Origin: Dendrophyllia cribrosa
Lineage: Eukaryota > Cnidaria > Anthozoa > Scleractinia > Dendrophylliidae
Reading direction: 5' to 3'
NCBI GenBank assembly: GCA_024195265.1
Contig: JAJLRJ010000008.1
Location: 4,958,001-5,022,000, forward strand
Length of the DNA stretch: 64,000 nt
In this document: piece by piece, positions 1 through 10,883 of the stretch
How the letters are laid out: each line of letters opens with the position of its first letter
How positions within the stretch are numbered: the first letter of the stretch is position 1
The notes under the pieces: model-generated
Seen by the model: only the letters and a program-made list of their open reading frames with translations
The model's database searches: none
What the model was told of the DNA's origin: nothing
Position numbers and translations under genes: made by a program

Positions 1-1
1 T

Positions 2-2266
2 ATAATTACCCAAAACGAAAACATCAGTACCCATGGGGATCTCGAAAAAATCAGAGAAAATGGGAGACATGCTCTCATCTGTAAAAATCAGTGGCCAAAA
101 TGGAGCGGAAGGCCAATGTGGAACAACAAGAGTAGCACGACCGCCAAAGGCAACAATGTGATTGATGACCCTAGGAATGAGAAAAATAGGTGGAACGAGC
201 CAATTATTCTCTCCCGCCCAAGAAACAGAAAAGGCATCAACCGCCTCTGTTCCAGGGCACCAAAACCTGCTGTTGAAACGGGGTAACTGAGTATTTTCAT
301 GATTCGCAAAACGGTCAACAGAGTGAGGACCCCATTTCTCCTCAGCCAAAAGGAAATAGTCCCTCTTGACCCGCCAATCATCATAATCCACAACTCTACT
401 CAAAAAATCAGCTCTGTCATTAGCCGATCTCGGGATCCATTCAACTTCCAATGTGACGCAATTGAGCAAGCACATACTAAAAATGCGCAAAGCTAAATGT
501 TGCAAATCTTCCTTCATGCTTCCCACTTCAACAATTCTAGAGACGCTCTGATTATCCGTATACCACCTAATAGTGTGCCCCTTGACTAAGGGCAAAAAAG
601 ATTCCAGGCCGAGGGAAATGGCCTTTAGTTCCCTGTAGGAGGAGCTCTTCTGAGCCTCCTCGACACTCCACATCTTGTGAGAGATGGTGTTATGAAATTC
701 TAAAATATAACTGGCACAACCCATAGAACCCGCATCTGAATAACATACACGGGTATAATGAGACTTAACAGACAACAGGCGCCTACAGTTAAGGAAAGGG
801 ATATTCTCTTTCCAAAAACAAAGTTCGTTCAGAGTCGAACCCGACAGGGAAAATTTGCCATCCCACGTAGGACTTCTCAAAATATCAAAATGGGAATACC
901 TTGTCATGATACGAGTAATATTACCAAAGACAAAACCCATAGAGATAATCTTTCCAACAAACTGGGCCAATTTCCTAGCAGTACTAAAAGGATACTGCGA
1001 ACGAATTGAATCAATCCCCAGAACAGCACTGAGAATTCTGTCTGATGGGATGGAGATAGTATGAATGGATAAATCAATGCAGTAACCCAACCACACTAAA
1101 CAAGAAGTTGGCTGCCAAATAGATTTACTGTCATTGGGAAGGAAACCAGAGAGCTGAAGCGAAATCCTAACAAATGTTGAAGCAGCTTCACAGCGAGCGA
1201 AATCGCGGGCAGAACCGAGCCCATCGTCAAGGTAAACTGTTATTCTTATAGCATGACTTCTCCAATACCTGACAAGAACACGAACAACCTTAGTAAAAAT
1301 ATATGGAGCCGAAGATAACCCAAAAGGGAGAACTGTAAACACAAAAAACCTCCTTGCCCCGTTCACATCCCAAGAAAACCCTAGAAATGTTTGATGCTCT
1401 TGTAAAATATCAATATGGTGATAGCCAGATTTAAGGTCGAATTTAAACATAAAATGATCAAAGGGAAGATAAACACAGGCGTTTCTGATGTCCTCAAACT
1501 TAAATTTCTCCTTCCAGATGTGTTTGTTAACATGTCTGAGGTCCAGAATTAACCTCTTTTTACCGCAACTCTGTATGGAAACAGACAAAGGATTCACAAC
1601 ATGAGGAGGGCTAGACACCTGAACAACTGAGCCTGACAAAAGAAGCTCCTGAATTGCCTCTGAAACAAAATCAGAGTGCGCGAGGGCTGAATGGTTATTA
1701 TCAAAATATGCATACTGGGGAACTGTTATAAAAGGAATGGTATACCCCTTGTCAATAACCTGGAGAATGAAATCATTTGCGCCTAGAGTATGAAACCAAA
1801 AACCAAAATGAGCTCTAAGCCTACCCTTGACTGCTTGAATACTATTGGGTGAATTCTCAAATTCATAACACTCTTCAATAACTAAACCGTCGTCTAAAAT
1901 ACCTTCAATAGTATCGTTCACCACATTATGGTCAGATATGGCATCACTGCTGCCCAGAAGAGCCGCTCTCTTTGCTTGGGAAACTTTGGCGCTGTTTGTA
2001 GGTTGATTCGGCGCCGGCTGTGAAGTAAGCGTTGGGGCAGTTGGCACGCCAATGGCCGGTCTTGCCGCAGGAGAAACAGATGTCATAACGGGATTTATCG
2101 AAGGCGCCCTTTGACGTTTGAGGACGAAAATTATTGAAATTCCTTGGAGTAATAGAGGCAACAGTAGAAGAAAAACCAGCTGACGGACCCGGACGCTGAA
2201 CAACCTGTAGAAATGGAAGAAAAGACTGAAAACTAAGTGACGGTTGATTAAAGGCACTGAGATGAC
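2..2266 (-). CDS. DIRS-type reverse transcriptase / RNase H / methyltransferase-like ORF, partial
   Basis: One reading frame is open without a stop from 2,266 to the left window edge (755 codons), so the C-terminal end lies outside. It encodes the polyprotein that copies the element RNA into DNA. In order: a divergent N-terminal linker overlapping the gag frame; RT core with FDLKSGYHHIDI near 1,440, FGLSSAPYIFTK near 1,320 and the active-site YLDDG at 1,234-1,220; RNase H with SDAG at 739-728 and WYTDNQSV near 565-545; then a block with SVDRFANHENTQ, AVDAF and GENNWLVPP, which in DIRS elements is the Dam-like methyltransferase region. DIRS elements replace an integrase with a tyrosine recombinase, which would lie beyond position 1. 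The true start is uncertain; the first internal ATG is at 2,086 and translation may instead depend on the overlapping gag. The frame has no lesion in the window, so this is a young copy. Confidence 0.88.
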
Positions 2267-2300
2267 CTAAAGTGAAACCACAGGACGTGGTGAAAACTAT
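1944..2300 (-). CDS. DIRS Gag C-terminal fragment with CCHC zinc knuckle
   Basis: This frame overlaps the upstream end of the DIRS RT frame and stops with TGA at 1,946-1,944. It contains one retroviral-type zinc knuckle, C-F-S-C-G-K-T-G-H-W-R-A-N-C (CX2CX4HX4C), near 2,085-2,040, followed by a short Ser/Gln-rich tail. Such knuckles bind the element RNA during particle assembly. The overlap of gag with pol on the same strand is normal for DIRS elements. The frame meets a stop at 2,303-2,301 next to a TATAAATAG-like string. Either the 5' part of gag has been lost, or an upstream exon lies elsewhere; no such exon is visible. Confidence 0.75.
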   Translation of the reverse strand: MVFTTSCGFTLGHLSAFNQPSLSFQSFLPFLQVVQRPGPSAGFSSTVASITPRNFNNFRPQTSKGAFDKSRYDICFSCGKTGHWRANCPNAYFTAGAESTYKQRQSFPSKESGSSGQQ

Positions 2301-2303
2301 TTA

Positions 2304-2555
2304 TACAAACCCAAACAATAGGCGTGATAAACACGCCAAAATGCGATACGCATTATAGTATAATCTCCATTACGACGCATAAATTCCAACGCAACGAGCA
2401 AAAATACATTTATCACGGCTTATCAACTACATACCAACTTGCGATCGCAAGTAATTTGCATCTAAATACGCACGCTGTGCGTAGTCAAGTGGACCTCAAG
2501 TCTACTTGATTATCGAGTACACTCAAGTGCACTTTGGCCCTAGTGTGAACAGGCC
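2304..2555. mobile_element. one end of a GGCCTGTTCACACT-type inverted-repeat element
   Basis: Read on the minus strand from 2,556, the sequence begins AGGCCTGTTCACACTAGGGC and continues with CAAGT/ACTTG-rich subterminal repeats. This resembles the termini of the element at 14,857-15,889 (GGCCTCTTTACACTGGGCAC). The opposite end was not found to the left, so it may be a fragment. No gene is seen here. Confidence 0.4.
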
Positions 2556-2899
2556 TATTGTTTTCGCTCATCAAACCTTTTGTTTTGTGCCGTTCTCGCT
2601 GCCGTCGCCGTCGTGGTTGCTTAAGCTCCCTATTAACTTTTGAAGTTACATCTGCGGACACGGCAAAAACCGTGGCAAGAAGGTTCCTTTGCTGGTCTAC
2701 CTCTTATGGCTTTTTTCGGAGTATCGTTCGAAGAACTCATCTCTTTTTTAGCGGCATTTTACTCTCTTTGCGCTAAAAGGGATTTGGTTTCGGGTTAGAT
2801 CTCCCGCATTGCGATGACATATAGATTGACAGTATGTCAAGAGAAGTAAATCTGATATCGAAAAATCACTCGACCGTGAACGTGCATTCGCCTGGGCTT
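2556..2899. other. non-coding, nothing recognised
   Basis: Only short unconserved frames are present. I see no terminal repeats, RNA gene or protein similarity in this stretch. Confidence 0.4.
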
Positions 2900-3593
2900 A
2901 GGCCCTGATGACATGAGACCGGTACGAATTCAGACCGGTACAACTTCAGATCGGTCTACATACAAATGCTTGTTTCTGTTTACATGAAGCTGGTCTGAAA
3001 AATCATCTCATGTCGGTTTCACTCATTCCGGTTGCTGAACCGACACGAATGACTCGGACCGGTCCAGACTCGTACCCAGTCGCTATTAATTGGTTTTTGG
3101 GGCGAGAGAAGATTGGATACTAGAGTGAATTGAGGCGCGACCATTCCCATGACACCCCGCGCGCCTCAGTTCACCCTAGTATCCAATCTTCTCTCGCCCC
3201 AAAAACCAATTAATAGCGACTGGGTACGAGTCTGGGACCGGTCTGAAGTCGGACCACGGAACCTACCAACTGATTTGAGACCCGGGTCAGAGATTACATC
3301 ACGAGGGATGTTTGTGCGGAGAAGAGACGGAGTAATTCGCTCTTTTTTCCTCGCTTTCAGCTGTATTCTTATTAGCAGTGCGCCATTTAACAATAAAAGG
3401 CATAATAAAGCAGACCACAAAAGAAAAATAGAAACTTCCTGCATATTTCATGTAAATATTCATGCCGATCTGAAGTCTCGTACCAGACTCATGTAATCAC
3501 TTCATACTTTCAGACCGGGCTCATGTAAACTTAATCGTGTCGGTCTGAGTCGTACCGGTCAGAGTTCGTACCGGTCTCATGCAATCAGGGCCT
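2900..3593. mobile_element. palindromic MITE, AGGCCCTGAT termini
   Basis: The left end AGGCCCTGATGACATGAGAC and the reverse complement of the right end AGGCCCTGATTGCATGAGAC match closely. Both continue with several copies of GACCGGTACGA-like motifs. A second, stronger palindrome sits inside it (about 3,078-3,140 against 3,156-3,221). The short frames are by-products of the palindrome. No clear target duplication was seen. Confidence 0.65.
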
Positions 3594-3779
3594 CATATAA
3601 CTCTGTAGTCTCTCTTTTCCCGCGTGCCTGCCTCGCCCCCAGTTTCACGCGACCATTATCCGTTCGCTAATGTTTTTTCGTTTCTCGCTCGACTAAGCTA
3701 GGAAAGAAAGACTGCTCGTAGTCTACTGTCAGTATTTGATCAAGTGTATTCGACAACAGTTAACTCGTGAATTTAAAAT

Positions 3780-4449
3780 TATCAATAAATAAATCAGGCC
3801 CGACATAGGCAGAGGAGCTGAGGTGCGATATAAATTGAAAGTGATGCAATTATATATATAAATAGGCTGAGCCTAACAGCGGAACTCTCTGAACAGAAAC
3901 ATGATTATAAGCTTAACTAAGGTGAATGGTCGGAAGCACAAGAATTAAGATTCACGACCGGGCTATTTTTCAATTTTAGCAGTTCTCAAAAACAGTATTA
4001 CGTGACCGTCTGCACAGTACATTTAAACCGTACAAAAGCTCACAAAAACAACTTTTTTCTCGGTCTAGAATAACTAGTATGGCTAATTTCCGAATAAAAT
4101 ACATCTGTCACGTATCGAAAATTGCCCAAGAAACTGATTTGGAAATCAAAATTGCAAAAAATACACAGACGTCTTCGCATACGGCCACGCGAGTGAAGTT
4201 AGAACTATAAATCCAAGTCTTGTTTTGTTTACATAAAATCGCTTTTCAACCTATGTAATAAATGAACAAACACATAAACATGGACAACAAAATCTTCTTT
4301 TGAAACTTTTTATTCAAATATCCATTAGTTTATGTTTAAGTAATGCTTCACATAAGAACTATAGTAAACTTCATTGTTCTGCGGCATTGGCTTTTTCCCA
4401 CATAGAATATCTTTGATTTCAAGAATAGAGGAAGAGCTGATGGTTCATA
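3780..4449. repeat. dispersed repeat family A, left half (split by the 8.7-kb element)
   Basis: About 3,900-4,260 is repeated in inverted orientation at about 40,300-40,680. 4,340-4,449 is repeated inverted at about 57,898-58,010. The right half resumes at 13,169. No coding capacity was recognised. Confidence 0.75.
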
Positions 4450-4702
4450 CAGTCAAACCTCTATTAAGCGGTCACCCTCGGGGAATAGCCAACTGACCGC
4501 TTGATAGAGGTTGACCGCTTAAGAGAGGTGTTCTAAATTTAGCAAAATAATTGGCAAAAATTGAACTGGGATGCGAAATGATGGTCACATGATGTACATT
4601 TTATTGTTAACAACAACTGTAACGCAAAATTTGAGTAAATAAAAATTAAGTAATTGCCTGTACAGTACAATATTGTTCGCAATGCAAGTGTCTTTGTTGC
4701 AA

Positions 4703-5020
4703 CTAAACCTCATCATTAAACGTTTTGGCATGACATTTAAGAGGAAGCGAAAAAATCAGTAATGGCTGACTGTGCTCTAGCGCCGCGCAGCTGTGTAGCA
4801 AATCACACACTTTGCTTAATGCCAGTGAAAGTTCTTTGTGACCATTAAACTCTGCAAAGTCTTTCAGCTGTTCAGCTTGTTCCTCTGCCTTTGATACTGT
4901 CTTGATGACAGGTTGTTTGAGCTCTGCGGTGGACCCACACAAGCCTATTAGCCCAAACCAAGAGATTATAATTGGACAGAGAGGGAGTCTAGGGGCGTTG
5001 CTGGGATATCTTAATTGCAA
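4703..5020 (-). CDS. hypothetical; possible C-terminal piece of a Tigger-like transposase
   Basis: The frame ends 250 bp from the left terminus of the 8.7-kb element, where the C-terminus of a minus-strand transposase would be expected. Its middle, VSKAEEQAEQLKDFAEFNGH then ELSLALSKVCDLLHS, is an amphipathic helical pair like those in the variable C-terminal tail of JRK/Tigger-family proteins. The first 25 residues look unrelated and may be intronic. No CENP-B or DDE domain is present. Identification is weak and rests on position and pattern. Confidence 0.3.
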   Translation of the reverse strand: MQLRYPSNAPRLPLCPIIISWFGLIGLCGSTAELKQPVIKTVSKAEEQAEQLKDFAEFNGHKELSLALSKVCDLLHSCAALEHSQPLLIFSLPLKCHAKTFNDEV

Positions 5021-5790
5021 AAAAGTTATTTTTAGTAACCATGCGGACCATGCGAAAACATTTTCCGGTGAGCTGGTTGACTTCCGGAAGACTCGCTTTC
5101 ATGAATCAGCGCGTTAAGCCAGGTGGAGTCAGCAAATTAAAAAAATGGCGACCATCGCGGTGGTAACTTCGCATGTGAAAAAGAAAGTAAAATGGTCCTG
5201 TTTGAGCAAAGAACGTTATATAGTACCGCAGCGGCTGGATACATAGATCTTTATCTATCTTTATACACAAACTGTTGCAACTGAAGCGGTAAAAAGGGGG
5301 CTGGACAATTCAACTTACTGGACAGATGCCAATCAACCATCCACTCCAATCTCTTGTAAGCGTCGTTTCTAAAAATTTGAAATCGCTTTGCTCGATCGAT
5401 GGCCAGCCCATCCAAACTTTTCAGACGTGAAATAGTTGCATACTGTAGAATTCAAAGTTATGTTTTTTGTAGCTGAAGGATAGGATGATTCCCTTATGGG
5501 AAAATCACTTTTTAGGAATTTCAACACGGCAAGAAGTTAAAAACGCTAAAACCGGTTACGTTTGAAAGGACTTTGTCAGGAGCATCTTCTTTCCATGGAA
5601 AATGAATATCAGTTCTGTTGAGGTCAGCTACCAAGGAACTCTATACTGACAGCCGCGGGTTAGAGGTTATTTGGAGCCAAAGTGTAAGTAAAATTTCTGG
5701 AAAAGTGATTTAATTTTATTTATTCGATAGGCCGCGTGTTTTAGGTTAAGCTTAAGTTTAATTCATGCGTAGTTAGTTTTCATCTATACG
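5021..5790. other. non-coding interior of the 8.7-kb element
   Basis: No gene or repeat was recognised. Apart from the flanking pieces it appears single-copy in this window. Confidence 0.35.
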
Positions 5791-7557
5791 TACTTGGATT
5801 ATTGACTTCGAAAAAATCCAGTAGACTTGTATTATTTTATTTTTAAAAAGCGAATAAATAAAACACACTTTTCTAGTGATGTACCTTAATTTATTCATTG
5901 AACTTTGTGATAAAAGGCCACCATTTCTTTTAGTAAACTCGCATGCGGCAACGATCCTTTGTTTGTACATGTCAAAGTACAGCTTAACCTCGGTTTAAAG
6001 ATTGCTGAACACGGTATCACGACGTCAAAAACTTGGTCCACTCTAGACTAAAGGCAATTAATATTATTAACTTTTGTGTTTAGGCTTAAAGAAGTTTAGC
6101 TAAGTTTCAATACGAAAATGCATCATACCCAAGGCCACGTTTTTTAATAAATGAAAACTACGAATGATGCCTTGTTTGGAAGCGCCGTCGGTTACACGCT
6201 TTCTATTCAGTTTAAGCTTACCTTTTCTAATAAAAAACAATGGATCGGACATCTTCATTCACTTTGTCCAAGTTATGTTTCATAAAAATCAATAAGTTGT
6301 TTTTCCGAACGTTGCTTTGATTGGATTATAACTGGTCACTGAGAATTTTAAGGACTTTATAAACAAACAACGCGCGAGTTTCAGCCGACTACACGCATTA
6401 TTTAATAGCTTCACAAAAATGTTTGCTGGCCTTTCCTTGGAGTTTATTCCAAAACGATGCCTGCTTGTTTTCGCCATTGGAGTATCGTCTGAATTTCAGT
6501 TAAAAAATGAAGTTTTCATTCATTTAACAACTGCTGGGGAAAAGTGGGCCTGTAAAGTTCCTTCGAACTGAGTGCATGCATGACAAACTTCAGGAATTTC
6601 CGGTTACCTTAGCTGTGACCTGGGATAAAAGACATCAAAGATATTACAAAATTCTGTTTGTATGAACCAGCAAATATATATGAAGGTATGAAAGTAAAAC
6701 TGTGGCCGTGGAGACATGCTGAGGCTACAAATTGTAAGCCAAGTATCTTGTTATGTTTGGCACGAAAATGTCGAAGAAAACGAATTTTAGAATGTCTGAA
6801 GTGAATATTTTGGTTTACTCACGAAAATATCGATTTTGGATCTCCTTTCCCTTCTTAGATTACAACCAAACTTCAATGAAAAATAAGCCAGTGGTGTTAA
6901 CCGTATTAAAAAGAGGCATCGTTAAATAAAATCCAAGGAAAAGTCAGGAAACTATTTTTGTGAAGTCGGACGCTGAAACTCGCGTACACGCGAAGATAAA
7001 GTCCTTTCTCTGAAACTATTTTGGCGAAATAATCCAAATTATAACAGCAACCTACACTCACTGGCGGAAAAGTATCTAATCGATTCGTTTATGAAACATA
7101 AATGTGAGAAGGCGAATAAAGATGTCCATAGAAATTTATGCAAAAAATGCTAAATACAAAGCGTGTAAACGGCGGCCGCTTCCAAGCAAGGCATCGATCC
7201 GCTCTTTCGATTTCATTTATTGAAAAAAATGGCCTTGGGTGGAATTTAAGTGTCAATGCATTCACCTTAGCTACAATTCTTAATTGATTGCCTTTATTTT
7301 CTATAGTAGGTCATTTAAGTTTTTTGACGTCGCATACAGTGTCAGCCAAACTTTCTGATCTTTTGTCTGACAAAGGGGAGGCCCGCAATTTTATTATAAG
7401 GTCTGCAAGTTTACTAAAAAGAAATGGTGGCCTTTATCCCAAAGTTCAATGAATAAATTAAGGTGACATCACTAGAAAAGCGTGTTTTATTTATTCGCTT
7501 TTTAGAAATAAAATAATACAAGTCTACTGGGTTTTTTTGAAGTCAATAATCCAAGTA
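5791..7557. mobile_element. foldback (long inverted repeat) element inside the 8.7-kb element
   Basis: TACTTGGATTATTGACTTC at 5,791 pairs with its reverse complement ending at 7,557. The pairing continues, with small gaps, for about 700 bp per arm (about 5,791-6,480 and 6,905-7,557), leaving a loop of roughly 400 bp. The arms are clearly diverged, at roughly 80-85% by eye, so it is old. No protein-coding frame is convincing. Confidence 0.7.
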
Positions 7558-7930
7558 AGCTTTAAAGCCACTTTTTCATCGAACTGTGGGTCAAACTCCC
7601 ATTCCCAGGGGAGACTTGTGGTGATCTAGGTATGAAAACAAAGGAATAATAAAAAAAAGGGAACCGAGGTTAGCAGAGGGGTGACAGTCATGACCCAGCA
7701 ATAGACTGGGGGAGTGTGTTTAGATACTCTTTTTCACAACTGCCACTTCTCTACTAGAGGAAAAGGAGGAAGAAAATTCCTAAAACGAGAAGCAAGGGTG
7801 AATAAACGTAGAATAGCGATTCATTGCCACATTATACAGTATTTATTGAAATACAGCATTACATAGTCAGCAATTTCTGACGCAATAGTAAACAAATTCT
7901 GTTCTTTGCGATCATAGATATAACCCATGT
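7558..7930. other. 3' flank of the zinc-knuckle gene, with a poly(A) signal
   Basis: On the minus strand an AATAAA hexamer (7,847-7,842) follows the stop codon of the zinc-knuckle gene by about 84 nt, a normal 3' UTR length. Nothing else was recognised. Confidence 0.5.
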
Positions 7931-10197
7931 TCATTTGTTATTGTTAATGTTCCTAGGTCGGGAAGCAGGTTCAGACGGGCGTCCGCGCTGTTCCCTCCTT
8001 CTTTTGAAACAATTGACAGCGATATGCCCAAGCTTCCCACAACTATAGCAGCGAACATATGGGGCATTTGACCTCCTCGCATGTGACAGTGGCATTGGTT
8101 GCGGCTGACTCCTGTTGCTCTTCTCAACTTTTGCCATAATACCCAATATCTTCTCATGGTCTTTATCACCTAGCAATGGCAAGAGAAAGCTCCGGAAGAT
8201 ATGGTTAGGCTGGTCCAATTTCGTTCTCAAAGCTTCGTAGGTCAAACGGAAGTAGCCCTCCTTCTCGTGGCGTACATCGCGAGCGGTATTCTTAAGAGCT
8301 TCCAGTAACTCTAGGACCTCGTGCTTATTAAACTCCACAATGGGACGGGAGGCGAGATTTTTAATTTTGTTGAGGAGGCTGTTCACTGATGAACTGGAGA
8401 AAATATCCATATCCGCTCTCATTTCATCGTACTTTTTCTGTAAGGCCTATAATTTCAAAAGGAAAAGGCAAGATACTCTCAGACGCTTTATAATCGTAGA
8501 ACTAGTTCATACGTATTCAACATATCTGCGCCCATAATACATTCTCTCACCCGATTGCCAATATTTTTTTTTTCTTTTTTTTACTTCCGCGGCCAATATT
8601 ATTCACATTTGAAAATCACAACAAACGCCTATAGGGTTTCACTTCCGTCGCCAATAATATTCACATTTGCAAAATAATAACAAGCTCTTTTTGAGTTCCC
8701 CTTCCGCGGCCAATCTTAACCACGTTTGAAAAAAAAAATCATAACCAACGCTTATAGAGTTTCACTTCCTTGGCCAATAATATTCACATTTAAGAAATCA
8801 TAACAAATTTTGACGAGTTTCAATCCGTGGCCAATAATATTCACATCTTCCAGAACATAACAAACAATTACGAGTCTCACCTCCGTGGCCAATAACATTT
8901 CACATTTGCATATAACAATCTCTTACGAGTTTACTTCGAGGCCAATAACATATCACATCTGCATAAACAAGCTCTTGCGCGTTACACTTCGTGGCCAATA
9001 ACATATCACATCTGCATAAACAGCTCTTGCGCGTTTCACTTCGTGGCCAATAACATATCACATCTGCATAAACAAACTCTTGCGCGTTTCACTTCGTGGC
9101 CAATAACATATCACATCTGCATAAACAGACTCTTGCGCGTTTCACTTCGTGGCCAATAACATATCACATCTGCATAAACAGACTCTTGCGCGTTTCACTT
9201 CGTGGCCAATAACATATCACATCTGCATAAACAAGCTCTTGCGCGTTTCACTTCGTGGCCAATAACATATCACCTCGGCGTCAACAAACTCTTGTTCCGT
9301 GGCCAATAACATTTCACATTTGTATATAATACACTCTTACAAGTTTCACCCCCGTGGCCAATACCATTTCACATATCTCAAGGGGTTCCGTAGTCAGCCG
9401 AAAGTATGACCATTATTTGCAATAACAAACTCACAAGGAGTTCTTACTCCGCGGCCGACGCAATGGCCATTGTCGCCAACAATAGACTCTTACGAGTCAA
9501 CTCCGCGGCCAATACATTTCACATATCTCAGGAGTGCCGTGGTCAATATAAAACATGACCATTATTTGCGATAACAAACTCACAAGGAGTCCTAATTCTG
9601 TGGCCTACGCAATGGCCATTATCGCAAATAAAAAACTCTTACGAGTCCACTCCGGGGCCAATAACATTTCCCATCGCGCATCACTCTCAAAAGAAAGTAT
9701 TACTCCCGTGGCCAACAACACTTAATAAAATAATAATTTCAGAACTAACACGTGTTAAAGCGAAAATTTACCTCAAGTTTTTCCTCCGTCGACAAGCCCT
9801 GGCCTTGTGGTGCGGGATTCTGCCCTTGCTGAACCTGTGGCGCGGGATTTTGGCCTTGCTGAACCCGTGGCGCGGGATTTTGGCCTTGCTGAACTTGTGG
9901 CGCAGGGTTCTGACCTTGCTGAACTTGTGGCGCAGGGTTCTGTCCTTGCTGAACTTGTGGCGCCGGGTTCCGTCCTTGCTGAACTTGTGGCGCAGGGTTC
10001 TGTCCTTGCTGAACTTGTGGCGCGGGGTTCTGTCCTTGCTGAACTTGTGGCACTGGATTCTGCCCTTGTCGAACTTGTGGCGCGGGATTTTGTCGTCGCT
10101 GAACTTGTGCTTGCGCTGGGTTCTGTCCCGGTTGAACTTGTTCCGGCGCTTGTTGCGGGAACTGTACATTAGCAGCTCTTCGGTCAGCCATGTTCAT
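7931..10197 (-). CDS. two-exon Gag-like protein: decapeptide repeats, coiled coil, CCHC zinc knuckle
   Basis: Exon 1 is 10,197-9,772 (ATG at 10,197; the ATG at 10,191 has the better context) and exon 2 is 8,446-7,931. The donor is GAG|GTAAAT and the acceptor TTATAG|GCC; both are phase 0, giving about 311-313 residues. Exon 1 encodes about eleven tandem copies of a GQNPAPQVQQ decapeptide. The junction reads STEEKLE then ALQKKYDEMRADMDIF, which restores an uninterrupted heptad-like helix and strongly supports the splice. Exon 2 has a helical, Leu-rich region (SLLNKIKNLASRPIVEFNKH), then one knuckle C-Y-S-C-G-K-L-G-H-I-A-V-N-C and a basic RRREQRGRP tail. The fold order resembles a Gag capsid/nucleocapsid half, suggesting nucleic-acid binding; that role is inference. 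No RT lies next to it. Both exons are free of lesions. Confidence 0.7.
8550..9725. repeat. minisatellite filling the intron of the zinc-knuckle gene
   Basis: Between about 8,990 and 9,307 six nearly identical units repeat with a period of 53 bp (52 for the first), each containing CGTGGCCAATAACATATCAC. Flanking units back to 8,550 and on to 9,725 are degenerate and 55-65 bp long, all keeping a GGCCAATAA core. The array occupies nearly all of the 1.3-kb intron. The GGCCAATAA core includes a CCAAT box motif on the plus strand. Confidence 0.85.
9800..10125 (-). repeat. 30-bp coding tandem repeat (GQNPAPQVQQ units)
   Basis: A 30-bp unit is repeated in phase with the reading frame of exon 1, about eleven copies, differing mainly at synonymous positions and a few Q/R or A/V changes. 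The frame being kept, while synonymous sites vary, argues that the minus-strand protein is the real product. The open frames on the other strand are shadows of the repeat. Confidence 0.85.
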
Positions 10198-10446
10198 GGA
10201 CAGTGCCAATTCCAGTCGTCAATTCTGCTTGCTGGAAAATTCGTGTTCGTAGCAGGAAAAATCGTTCCCCCTTTCCTCCTTCGCGCTGGAAAACTGAGAG
10301 ACTGAACGAGAAAAACATCGGGTCTTGTATTTATTATTATCCTGGGGTGTGAAATACTCGTGCAATGCCTAATTTGCGCTTATATGGCAGTTTTGTGTGA
10401 TATCATGCCTCGCGCTTTATTATCAAGCGTTGTGAATAGTAAACTA
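10198..10446 (-). promoter_or_regulatory. probable promoter / 5' UTR of the zinc-knuckle gene
   Basis: The stretch lies upstream of the ATG and between divergently read frames (minus-strand zinc-knuckle gene and plus-strand protease-like frame). On the minus strand an A/T-rich ATAATAATAAATACAAG lies about 130 bp before the ATG and could act as a TATA-type element. It is followed by pyrimidine-rich CTCAGTCTCTCAG that could serve as an initiator. This is inference from position only. Confidence 0.3.
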
Positions 10447-10713
10447 ATTGAAAGTCCGGGGAGGCCTTGATAAAGTAGCAGGAAAGAGCGGGGCTAATGA
10501 ATTGAAATTATGAATATAATGAGGGATTTATACAGATAAATCCCTCGTTGCAGGGATTTATACAGATATATCCCTCTTTGCAGGGATTTATACAGATAAA
10601 TCCCTGCAACGAGGGATTTATCTGTATAAATCCCTCATTAATAGTCATAATTTCAATTCATCGGCCCCGCTATTATCTGCTACTTTATCACTGTCCTCCC
10701 CCGACTTTCAATT
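10447..10713. mobile_element. palindromic MITE, GAAAGTC termini, with internal 30-bp repeats
   Basis: The left arm ATTGAAAGTCCGGGGAGG pairs with the right end, and the pairing continues through TAAAGTAGCAG and TGAATTGAAATTATGA. The centre consists of four copies of GGGATTTATACAGATAAATC in alternating orientation. It separates the two divergent frames of the 8.7-kb element. Confidence 0.7.
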
Positions 10714-10883
10714 TTAAATCCACTTCATACGCTATTAAGTGAGCCTACTTCACAGAATCAAATCGTTCCTCTGGATGAACTTAATATCTTAATTTCATAC
10801 AATATAATAAATCAACCAATTCACAACAAAAAATATCAAGAAAAATAACAATTAACGCGTTACAGAATTGAAAGTCTTTTGAA

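Larger units (their letters stand above)
1..2303 (-). mobile_element. DIRS-like YR retrotransposon, 5' part, truncated
   Basis: The element is defined by the overlapping gag zinc knuckle and RT/RNase H/methyltransferase frames read right to left. The 3' half (tyrosine recombinase and terminal repeats) lies outside the window. The upstream boundary near 2,303 is only where coding similarity ends; I found no split direct repeat or inverted terminus there. Confidence 0.8.

Noticed and set aside
3149..3496. 115-codon frame and its antisense partner in the AGGCCCTGAT MITE
   Set aside because: Both lie across the palindromic core, as expected by chance in inverted repeats.
8990..9307. CRISPR-like array of 53-bp units
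   Set aside because: The whole unit is repeated without variable spacers, lies in an intron of a eukaryotic gene, and has no cas genes nearby; it is a minisatellite.
9805..10305. Long plus-strand open frames rich in Leu, Trp and Arg opposite the decapeptide exon
   Set aside because: They are shadows of a 30-bp repeat whose unit length is a multiple of three; the minus strand has an ATG, consensus splice sites, a matching second exon and a poly(A) signal.
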